The notes beneath the pieces are model-generated. The model saw only the letters and a program-made list of their open reading frames with translations, did not search any database and was not told where the DNA came from. Below are positions 1 to 5,093 of a DNA stretch of 7,492 nt, one piece after another. The DNA comes from an uncultured Oxalobacteraceae bacterium (GTDB lineage Bacteria > Pseudomonadota > Gammaproteobacteria > Burkholderiales > Burkholderiaceae_D), in NCBI GenBank assembly GCA_937996605.1, contig CALKVB010000333.1:1-7492 (forward strand). Direction: 5' to 3'. Made by a program: the position numbers and the translations under genes. Every line of letters begins with the position of its first letter. Positions within the stretch are counted from its first letter, which is position 1.

Positions 1-543
1 GGTAATTCCCATGGCAAGGGAAAGCTGTCGCGCCCATAAAAACGCATATTCAGCTGGTAACGCAGAATGGGTTTCAATGCGCTTCATCAAGGGATGCTGT
101 CGCCCTAAGCGAGCGTACTGCAGGTGCCCGCGATGCACTAATGGGTCATTAAACAAAGTTGTACCCAATGAACGGTTACCCAGTGAGGCAAACAAAGGCC
201 AATGCGTTGCATTAGCTGTTAAAGGTAGAACCGTGTGCGCGTAGACCACGGGCATTTCATCACAACGCAAAAAAACTTCACGCTCAATAACTTGTTGCAC
301 GCGCGGCAAAGCAATTGCAGCGACTTCATCTGGCAAACACAAAGCCCGCCCCTGCTTGAGTCGCTCCACGCGAAAACGCTGCGAACACGCAACTAATCGT
401 GCCGTTAATGAATCACGATTGGTTAACCAGTCGCGCATGCTGACATCTGCCCGCACCGCATTCACGTGACTATGCCACACCGCATATGCTTTTCTTCTCA
501 TCGGCAAGGAAACAGGCAGCGAACTAGACGTCGAATCAAGCAT
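1..543 (-). CDS. ubiC: Chorismate lyase (chorismate--pyruvate lyase), partial, 3' end outside window
   Basis: UbiC converts chorismate to 4-hydroxybenzoate and pyruvate in the cytoplasm, the committed step of ubiquinone synthesis. The minus frame is open for 181 codons from an ATG at 543-541 to the window edge with no stop. The call rests on UbiC-like blocks: REVFLRCDEMPVVYAHTVLP (residues 88-107), where R88 lines up with the substrate-binding Arg of the E. coli WLREILL block, then LGNRSLGTTLF (121-131), and LWARQ (169-173), like the E. coli LWGRRS block. The catalytic Glu block (TE-LFLP in E. coli) should lie just past the edge. The chosen ATG overlaps the yqiA stop by 8 bp, which suggests translational coupling; M15 (ATG at 501-499) is an alternative start. 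Neither has a clear Shine-Dalgarno sequence. It is the third gene of the mpl-yqiA-ubiC run. The family call is firm, the exact start is not. Confidence 0.88.
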   Translation of the reverse strand, partial: MLDSTSSSLPVSLPMRRKAYAVWHSHVNAVRADVSMRDWLTNRDSLTARLVACSQRFRVERLKQGRALCLPDEVAAIALPRVQQVIEREVFLRCDEMPVVYAHTVLPLTANATHWPLFASLGNRSLGTTLFNDPLVHRGHLQYARLGRQHPLMKRIETHSALPAEYAFLWARQLSLAMGIT

Positions 544-1102
544 CACAGAAAGCCACCACTTCTTCTAAGTAGTCAGCGAACTCGCTGATGCCATGATCAC
601 TGCCTTCGATGATACGTTGCTTCACCTCAGGATAATGCGCAATCATTTCTCGCCAATCCAAAACCTCGTCACCGGTAGCCGCGATGAGAAAATATCGCTG
701 CGGAGAGCTGATCTTCGGCACCGACAAGTTTAGTAGCTCTGGAATATATTCATGCTTGAACTCAAACGGCTCATCACTGTGATAAGCGGTCGTCACGCCT
801 ACGTAGCTGGCTAAATCACGTGGTGGCTTCACTGCCGGATTCAGCAACACTGCTTTACATCCTAATCGTTCAGCAAGATAGGTCGCATAAAAACCGCCTA
901 GCGAAGAGCCTATGATGCTCAATTCCTTGGCGGGCACATCCTTAACCAATTTTAGCGCCAATTCAATCGCCGCTTTCGGTGAAGCCGGCAATTGCGGACA
1001 TACAAATTTCTCACTTCGTCCAATTTGCTCAAAATGGGAAGTCAAGAGGCGGGCTTTGAACGATAGCGGCGACGAACGAAAGCCGTGCAAATACAAAATC
1101 AT
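536..1102 (-). CDS. yqiA: YqiA/YcfP-family alpha/beta-hydrolase (esterase)
   Basis: This 188-residue protein is a compact cytoplasmic alpha/beta-hydrolase of the YqiA/YcfP type. It opens with MILYLHGFRSSP, the typical first strand and oxyanion-hole HGF segment. The nucleophile elbow is GSSLGG (65-70) with S67 as likely nucleophile. D145 in ATGDEVLDW and H170 in EGSDHGISEF complete the expected Ser-Asp-His triad. E. coli YqiA shows esterase activity on short acyl and palmitoyl-CoA-like substrates, but its physiological role is unclear, so no substrate is assigned here. The start ATG overlaps the mpl stop in an ATGA tetranucleotide (1099-1102), and a GGTGA-like ribosome site lies 4 nt upstream of it inside mpl. 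The stop overlaps the start of ubiC. Length and motifs are normal for the family and nothing looks broken. Confidence 0.93.
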   Translation of the reverse strand: MILYLHGFRSSPLSFKARLLTSHFEQIGRSEKFVCPQLPASPKAAIELALKLVKDVPAKELSIIGSSLGGFYATYLAERLGCKAVLLNPAVKPPRDLASYVGVTTAYHSDEPFEFKHEYIPELLNLSVPKISSPQRYFLIAATGDEVLDWREMIAHYPEVKQRIIEGSDHGISEFADYLEEVVAFCDA

Positions 1103-2508
1103 TCTGTCACCGCCACAGGAGAGAAACGGAGGGCCAAGGCGTCAAGTAGCTTTTGATGGATGCCACCAAAGCCACCATTACTCATCACCAATACGGTGTC
1201 ACCAGGCTGCGCTGCAGCGACAATGTCGCCTATCAACAAAGGCAACTCATGATAAGTGCGCGCTTTAGCGCCAAGCGGAGAAAAAGCTTCAGCCAAATCC
1301 CAACCTAATGCATCTTTACCGCTCAAGGCGCCATAAGCAAACACCAAATCTGCCGCGGCCAGACTGGCAGGCAGCGCTTGTTTTACAGCCCCCATTTTCA
1401 TGGTATTTGAACGCGGCTCTAAAACAGCCAAAATGCGCGCATTGCCCACACTACGGCGCAAGCCTTCAACCGTGGTTGTAATGGCAGTTGGATGATGGGC
1501 AAAATCATCGATCACGCGAATTCCATTTACTTCACCGCGCACTTCCATACGGCGTTTTACATTCACGAATTTTGATAGTGCTTCGATCGCAGTGGCTGGC
1601 TCTACGCCAACATGCCGTGCGGCGGCGATCGCAGCTAAAGCATTGAGTCGGTTGTGCGCGCCATTCAACTGCCACTGCACTCGCCCCTGTACCGCGCCAC
1701 GATACAAGACATCAAAATCTTCGCCCTCTTGCAGCGCTAACTGCCACTCTGCGGCAGAGGCAGACGCCACTCCTGAGAAAAATTCTTTGTCGCTCCAACA
1801 GCCTTTTTGCAATACACGTTGCATACTGGCCTCTTCGCCGTTGACGATCAAACGTCCAATACCGGGAACCGTACGCACTAAATGGTGGAATTGCGTCTCG
1901 ATGGCGGCAATATCAGGAAAAATATCCGCATGGTCGAATTCCAAATTATTCAGAATCGCGGTCTTTGCATGGTAATGCACGAACTTACTGCGCTTGTCGA
2001 AGAAAGCAGTATCGTATTCATCCGCCTCGATCACAAAGAAGTCCGATGGTTTATCGCCATGCAGGCGCGCAGAAATTCCAAAATTCAAAGGAACTCCACC
2101 GATTAAGTAGCCGGGTGCATAACCCGCATACTCCAAGATCCAAGCCAGCATCGAGGATGTCGTTGTCTTGCCATGGGTGCCAGCGACCGCCAATACCCAT
2201 TTGTGACGAAGAATATGCTCGCCTATCCATTGCGGACCAGAAACATAAGGCAAACCACGATTCAGAATTTCTTCCATTAACGGGTTACCGCGCGAAACGA
2301 CATTACCGATCACGAATAAATCTGGCTTCAAAGCCAGCTGCTCTGCACCAAAGCCTTCCACCAATTCAATCCCTTGCTGTTGCAACTGGGTACTCATCGG
2401 TGGATATACATTTGCATCACAGCCTGTGACTCTATGCCCTGCTTGTTTGGCAAGAGCGGCCAAACCGCCCATAAACGTACCGCAAATACCTAAAATATGA
2501 ATATGCAT
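1099..2508 (-). CDS. mpl: UDP-N-acetylmuramate:L-alanyl-gamma-D-glutamyl-meso-diaminopimelate ligase
   Basis: Mpl attaches the recycled tripeptide L-Ala-gamma-D-Glu-meso-DAP to UDP-MurNAc with ATP, returning murein turnover products to cell wall synthesis in the cytoplasm. The 469 residues show the Mur ligase plan in order. An N-terminal nucleotide-sugar fold starts HIHILGICGTFMGGLA (2-17). The ATP P-loop AGTHGKTTT (109-117) carries K114. EADEYDTAFFDKRSKF (161-176) and NNLEFDHADIF (187-197) are Mpl-type and distinguish it from MurC. GAHNRLN (283-289) follows, then the C-terminal domain with KRRME (318-322) and DDFAHHPTA (334-342), and a MSNGGFGGIH segment (442-451). The length is close to that of E. 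coli Mpl. The start lacks a strong Shine-Dalgarno sequence but the N-terminus fits the family exactly. It heads the leftward operon and is read divergently from the gene at 2669. Confidence 0.96.
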   Translation of the reverse strand: MHIHILGICGTFMGGLAALAKQAGHRVTGCDANVYPPMSTQLQQQGIELVEGFGAEQLALKPDLFVIGNVVSRGNPLMEEILNRGLPYVSGPQWIGEHILRHKWVLAVAGTHGKTTTSSMLAWILEYAGYAPGYLIGGVPLNFGISARLHGDKPSDFFVIEADEYDTAFFDKRSKFVHYHAKTAILNNLEFDHADIFPDIAAIETQFHHLVRTVPGIGRLIVNGEEASMQRVLQKGCWSDKEFFSGVASASAAEWQLALQEGEDFDVLYRGAVQGRVQWQLNGAHNRLNALAAIAAARHVGVEPATAIEALSKFVNVKRRMEVRGEVNGIRVIDDFAHHPTAITTTVEGLRRSVGNARILAVLEPRSNTMKMGAVKQALPASLAAADLVFAYGALSGKDALGWDLAEAFSPLGAKARTYHELPLLIGDIVAAAQPGDTVLVMSNGGFGGIHQKLLDALALRFSPVAVTE

Positions 2509-2668
2509 AAACTTGCAATACTTTCTGAACAGCGCAGCAATTTGCCACCGAGCAAAAAATCACCATGCTCCAGATGTCGTGACATAACTACCATCATGTA
2601 ACGTAATTTGAGAATGCCGCAATTCTACCCGACAGACAGGGTTTAGCCGAATACGATATGATACGAAG
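2509..2668. promoter_or_regulatory. Divergent intergenic region between mpl and the gene at 2669
   Basis: These 160 bp lie between two start codons that face away from each other, so promoters for both operons should lie here or nearby. For the rightward gene I see TACGAT (2652-2657) with CCGACA (2629-2634) at 17-bp spacing, and an overlapping TATGAT (2657-2662) six bases before the ATG. Both are imperfect matches to a sigma-70 promoter. No convincing pair is visible for the leftward mpl promoter. The two start codons and their orientation are seen; the promoter positions are inference. Confidence 0.4.
2574..2585. repeat. Short palindrome in the divergent region
   Basis: ATGTC and GACAT form perfect 5-bp arms around a 2-base centre (ATGTCGTGACAT). 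It sits about 66 bp from the mpl start and 83 bp from the rightward start, a position where one regulator could act on both operons. It is short enough to arise by chance and no known operator is recognised. Confidence 0.25.
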
Positions 2669-3292
2669 ATGACGAATTTTAATTTTCCTGACAACGATCG
2701 CGTTGATCAAATACGCAATGAGATCGCCCTTTTAGCCGCCAAATTAATTGCCGAAGAAGGCTGTGAATACGGCACGGCAAAACGTCGCGCCGCAAAACAA
2801 TTGCTCGGCAATCAAAAAATGCATGGCAACATATTGCCAGACAACCAACAAATCGAACAAGAAGTTCGCGAGTATCACGCCCTCTTTTACGCCGATAGCC
2901 AACCCCAGCGCTTACTCGATCTACGCAACTTGGCTGTCGATCTGATGCAAAAGCTTAGCCATTTCAATCCTTACCTGATCGGTGCGGTGATGAATGGAAC
3001 TGCTGGCGAGCACTCAGATATCTATTTGCATTTATATACAGACAATAGTAAAGATGTTGCCATTTACCTACTAAATTTAGACATCAATTTCGAAGTATCA
3101 GAGCACCAAGGCAACCGTCATGAGCCACTTGAAACCTTGAGCTTTCTATATAGAAATGAAGGCGTGCATTTGTTGGTTCATGATTACGATGATCTTAAAC
3201 ATACTGACCGTAGCGAACGAGCAGACCTCAATGCGGTCGTCGCCCTGATAGCAAACAGCAATCAAAGTAGCAGCAATTCCGAACACAACTAA
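2669..3292 (+). CDS. Unrecognised conserved-looking protein with a nucleotidyltransferase-like motif
   Basis: This 207-residue soluble protein has no signal peptide or membrane segment. Residues 10-50 look helical and basic (KRRAAKQLL at 38-46). A second helical stretch (81-98, LLDLRNLAVDLMQKLSHF) leads into GAVMNGTAGEHSDIYLHLYT (105-124). That layout, G...G followed by SDI and hydrophobic strand residues, recalls the nucleotidyltransferase signature GS...SDID, but the second Asp is replaced by Y119, so the metal site may be incomplete. The tail (196-207) is Asn/Ser-rich. Proteins of this kind sit beside mpl and the TlpA-like gene in Burkholderiales and, as I recall but cannot verify, are sometimes mislabelled as Mur ligases; nothing here resembles a Mur ligase. 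The ATG at 2669 has no spaced Shine-Dalgarno, only GAAG directly against it. It is 23 bp upstream of the redoxin gene and probably co-transcribed. That the gene is real is fairly sure; its function is unknown. Confidence 0.8.
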   Translation: MTNFNFPDNDRVDQIRNEIALLAAKLIAEEGCEYGTAKRRAAKQLLGNQKMHGNILPDNQQIEQEVREYHALFYADSQPQRLLDLRNLAVDLMQKLSHFNPYLIGAVMNGTAGEHSDIYLHLYTDNSKDVAIYLLNLDINFEVSEHQGNRHEPLETLSFLYRNEGVHLLVHDYDDLKHTDRSERADLNAVVALIANSNQSSSNSEHN

Positions 3293-3315
3293 GAGAAAAC
3301 GACTACGAGAACACG

Positions 3316-3849
3316 ATGAATAAACATTTACTCAAGATGGGTATTACTGTCGCCATTCTGTGCGCAGCCGCAGGAGCCTACGTGGGCAATAAACGACTCG
3401 AACCCAAGGCTCCGGTCGATAACGCCGTACAACAATTAATGTCGCTAACCCTGAAAGATAGCAAAGGCCAACCCCAAGCGCTGAAACAATGGGAATCAAA
3501 GTTCTTAGTCGTTAATTTTTGGGCGACCTGGTGCAAACCTTGCGTGCAAGAAATGCCTGAACTGGTCAGCTTACAAAAAGAGTTAGCGAATCAAAATGTG
3601 CAGCTATTAGGCATAGGCATCGATTCACCATCCAACATTTCCGAATTTGCTGAAAAATATCAAATTAGCTATCCGGTTTTTGCTGCAGGGATGGAAGGCA
3701 CTACCCTTTCTGGGGCAATGGGGAACAAAGCAGGAGGATTGCCGTTTACGGTCCTAATTTCAAGCAGTGGTCAGATCGTTAAGACATATTTTGGCAAACT
3801 AAAAATGGATGAGTTAAAAGCAGATATTCAAAAACTCAATACCAAATAG
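3316..3849 (+). CDS. TlpA/ResA-like thiol-disulfide oxidoreductase, membrane-anchored
   Basis: This is a thioredoxin-fold protein of 177 residues that should act on the periplasmic face of the inner membrane. Residues 7-23 (KMGITVAILCAAAGAYV) form a hydrophobic segment after a basic N-terminus, read as an uncleaved anchor or signal peptide; the Cys at 16 is preceded by ILC rather than a good lipobox. The redox site is WCKPC (72-76) inside VVNFWATWCKPCVQEMPEL, with C73 and C76. The cis-proline loop is GGLPFT (140-145), and GIDSPSNISEFAEKY (101-115) is typical of TlpA/ResA proteins. Members of this group reduce disulfides in client proteins, often during cytochrome c or oxidase maturation, but the client cannot be read from this window. 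The ATG is preceded by only a weak purine run (ACGAGA). It follows the 2669 gene by 23 bp and precedes aroQ by 103 bp. Confidence 0.92.
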   Translation: MNKHLLKMGITVAILCAAAGAYVGNKRLEPKAPVDNAVQQLMSLTLKDSKGQPQALKQWESKFLVVNFWATWCKPCVQEMPELVSLQKELANQNVQLLGIGIDSPSNISEFAEKYQISYPVFAAGMEGTTLSGAMGNKAGGLPFTVLISSSGQIVKTYFGKLKMDELKADIQKLNTK

Positions 3850-3889
3850 GTCAATATCAGAAATAAATAATCGATTTTTCCTGTTTTTT

Positions 3890-3926
3890 TGCTTGCCAAG
3901 CAGACCGAATTGACGGCAAAATGCCG
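3890..3926 (+). other. Two small hairpins in the gap between the redoxin gene and aroQ
   Basis: The 103-bp gap 3850-3952 holds a T-rich run (3875-3890), then TGCTT-GCC-AAGCA (3890-3902) and CGGCA-AAA-TGCCG (3914-3926). Each has 5-bp perfect arms and a 3-base loop. The T-rich run lies before the hairpins on the plus strand, not after, so neither makes a standard rightward intrinsic terminator. They could be RNA processing or pausing structures, or chance. Transcription may read through into aroQ. Confidence 0.3.
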
Positions 3927-3952
3927 CTAACTTCTGCAAATATTCTAACAAT

Positions 3953-4390
3953 ATGGCTCAAAAGCTCCTCTTGATTAATGGTCCCAATCTAAATTTATTG
4001 GGCACCAGAGAACCGGCGGTATATGGCTCTACTAGCTTATATGATGTAGAAACAGCGGCACAACAGCAGGCAAATGCGCACGGTGCAAGCCTAGAATATT
4101 ATCAAAGCAATCATGAAGGTCAACTGATCGACCGCATTCATGCAGCGCGATTAGAAAACATCGATGCCATCATTATCAACCCAGGTGGCCTGACACACAC
4201 CAGTGTTGCTTTGAGGGATGCATTAAGCGGCGTATCTATCCCCTTCATTGAAGTACACATCTCGAATATTCACCAACGCGAGAGCTTCCGTCATCATTCC
4301 TATTTATCAAGTGTTGCTAAAGGCGTCATTTGCGGGCTTGGTGTCGATGGCTATCGTTTGGCGATTGACTTTGCACTAAAAAACCTTTAA
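3953..4390 (+). CDS. aroQ: Type II 3-dehydroquinate dehydratase
   Basis: AroQ dehydrates 3-dehydroquinate to 3-dehydroshikimate, the third step of the shikimate pathway towards chorismate, and works as a cytoplasmic dodecamer. The 145-residue length is normal. The N-terminus KLLLINGPNLNLLGTREP (4-21) contains R19, followed by the catalytic Y24 in VYGS. Then come YQSNHEGQLID (50-60), INPGGLTHTSVALRDAL (75-91) with N76 and H82, and EVHISNIHQRESFRHHSYLS (100-119) with the catalytic H102 and R113. These match the well-studied type II active-site residues one for one. The start is fixed by the conserved N-terminus, yet there is no Shine-Dalgarno sequence in the 20 bases before it. A TATTCT hexamer ends six bases before the ATG. 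It lies 123 bp before accB. Its chorismate product line feeds UbiC, encoded at the other end of the window. Confidence 0.97.
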   Translation: MAQKLLLINGPNLNLLGTREPAVYGSTSLYDVETAAQQQANAHGASLEYYQSNHEGQLIDRIHAARLENIDAIIINPGGLTHTSVALRDALSGVSIPFIEVHISNIHQRESFRHHSYLSSVAKGVICGLGVDGYRLAIDFALKNL

Positions 4391-4405
4391 ATTCTCGCAT
4401 CTTCA

Positions 4406-4444
4406 CGCAATTGACTCATATTTATACAATAACTTTTAATTGCG
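4406..4444 (+). promoter_or_regulatory. Probable accBC promoter framed by an inverted repeat
   Basis: TTGACT (4411-4416) and TTTAAT (4435-4440) each match sigma-70 consensus at 5 of 6 positions, with 18-bp spacing, giving a start near 4447 and a leader of about 67 nt. A second overlapping candidate is TTCACG (4402-4407) with TACAAT (4425-4430) at 17 bp. The arms CGCAATTGA (4406-4414) and TTAATTGCG (4436-4444) are inverted with one mismatch and their centres are 30 bp apart, close to three helical turns, covering both the -35 and -10 boxes. A regulator bound there would block the promoter. No protein is assigned. Confidence 0.6.
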
Positions 4445-4501
4445 TACTTTCCCATAACAGCCGATAAGGCGCCACCAGCGCACTTTTTCGCACCTCTTTT
4501 C

Positions 4502-4506
4502 AGGAG
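4502..4506 (+). promoter_or_regulatory. Strong ribosome binding site of accB
   Basis: AGGAG lies 7 bases before the accB ATG at 4514. It is the only strong, well-spaced Shine-Dalgarno sequence in front of any start in this window, which fixes the accB start and points to high translation of the carrier protein. Confidence 0.9.
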
Positions 4507-4513
4507 ATTTCAC

Positions 4514-4978
4514 ATGGATTTAAGAAAACTCAAGACCCTCATCGACCTCGTTGCTGAATCTGATATTTCGGAGTTGGAAGTGACCGAAGGCGAAGGCAAA
4601 GTTCGTATCGTGAAATCTGCACCTGCACCTCAAGGCCAAATGGTCATGATGCAGCCTCAGATGCAACAAGCAATGGCAGCGCCAGTTGCAGCAGCTCCAG
4701 CAGCTGCGGCAGCGCCAGTTGCAGCAGCTGCACCAGCGATTGAAGGCCATGTTGTGAAGTCGCCTATGGTGGGCACTTTCTACCGTGCAGCATCTCCTGG
4801 CTCCGCTCCTTTTGTTGATATTGGTAAAAATGTTAACTCTGGCGACACCTTGTGCATCATCGAAGCGATGAAATTGTTGAATGAAATCGAAAGTGATTTC
4901 TCTGGCAGCATCAAACAAATCTTGGTTGAGAATGGTCAACCAGTTGAATTTGGTCAACCTTTGTTCATCATTGGTTGA
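4514..4978 (+). CDS. accB: Biotin carboxyl carrier protein of acetyl-CoA carboxylase (BCCP)
   Basis: AccB carries the biotin that AccC carboxylates and that the carboxyltransferase (AccA/AccD, not in this window) uses to make malonyl-CoA. The 154 residues show three parts. An N-terminal segment MDLRKLKTLIDLVAESDISELEV (1-23) is conserved in BCCPs. A flexible Met/Gln then Ala/Pro-rich linker spans about 36-77. The biotinyl domain (about 78-154) has SPMVGTFYRAASPGSAPF (83-100), with the thumb-like insert of bacterial BCCP, and the biotinylation motif EAMKL with K120. The protein ends FIIG, as is usual. The DNA of the linker holds a 22-bp direct repeat, described separately. A strong AGGAG precedes the start and a likely promoter lies at 4411-4440. 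accC follows after 115 bp and is probably co-transcribed, since no terminator is visible between them. Confidence 0.98.
   Translation: MDLRKLKTLIDLVAESDISELEVTEGEGKVRIVKSAPAPQGQMVMMQPQMQQAMAAPVAAAPAAAAAPVAAAAPAIEGHVVKSPMVGTFYRAASPGSAPFVDIGKNVNSGDTLCIIEAMKLLNEIESDFSGSIKQILVENGQPVEFGQPLFIIG
4675..4729 (+). repeat. Exact 22-bp direct repeat within the accB linker
   Basis: Bases 4675-4696 and 4708-4729 are identical over 22 bp and lie 33 bp apart, exactly 11 codons. In the protein, residues 55-65 (AAPVAAAPAAA) and 66-76 (AAPVAAAAPAI) form a tandem imperfect duplication of an Ala/Pro unit. Because the period is a multiple of three, gain or loss of a unit would change linker length without shifting the frame. 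Confidence 0.9.
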
Positions 4979-5093
4979 AATAAGCAGAACTAGCTAGACG
5001 ATAAATACGCCGATAGTCCCTTCTATATTGACGATGCGGCGCATGCTTCTGCCACTTAGCTGATAGGCTATAACCTCTGCCAAAGTAAAAATT
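4979..5093 (+). other. accB-accC spacer
   Basis: This 115-bp gap has no terminator with a T-run, so accB transcripts probably continue into accC. It contains the palindrome CTAGCTAG (4990-4997), a small ATGC-GGC-GCAT hairpin (5034-5044) and a -10-like TATAAC (5069-5074) with no good -35 partner. There is no clear Shine-Dalgarno before the accC ATG. An internal accC promoter at TATAAC is possible but weakly supported. Confidence 0.35.

Noticed and set aside
11..244. Plus-strand open frame of 77 codons with many Cys and Arg
   Set aside because: It lies antisense to ubiC, whose frame shows family motifs; the plus frame has no recognisable motif.
912..1268. Plus-strand open frame of 118 codons across the yqiA-mpl junction
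   Set aside because: Antisense to two well-supported genes and without domain-like sequence.
1592..2429. Three overlapping plus-strand open frames antisense to mpl
   Set aside because: They cover conserved Mpl motifs on the other strand and look like frame shadows of a coding sequence.
3875..3902. T-rich tract near a hairpin, considered as a terminator of the redoxin gene
   Set aside because: On the plus strand the T-run precedes the hairpin, the wrong order for an intrinsic terminator, and no GC-rich stem lies before the T-run.
4469..4488. GCGC-CACCA-GCGC followed by a T-run in the accB leader, considered as an attenuator or aroQ terminator
   Set aside because: The stem is only 4 bp, too weak to call, and a strong accB ribosome site follows directly.
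4520..4957. Minus-strand frame of 145 codons with a Cys/Trp/Arg-rich centre resembling a metal-binding repeat
   Set aside because: The Cys/Trp pattern is the reverse reading of the Ala/Pro linker codons of accB, including the 22-bp repeat, not an independent protein.
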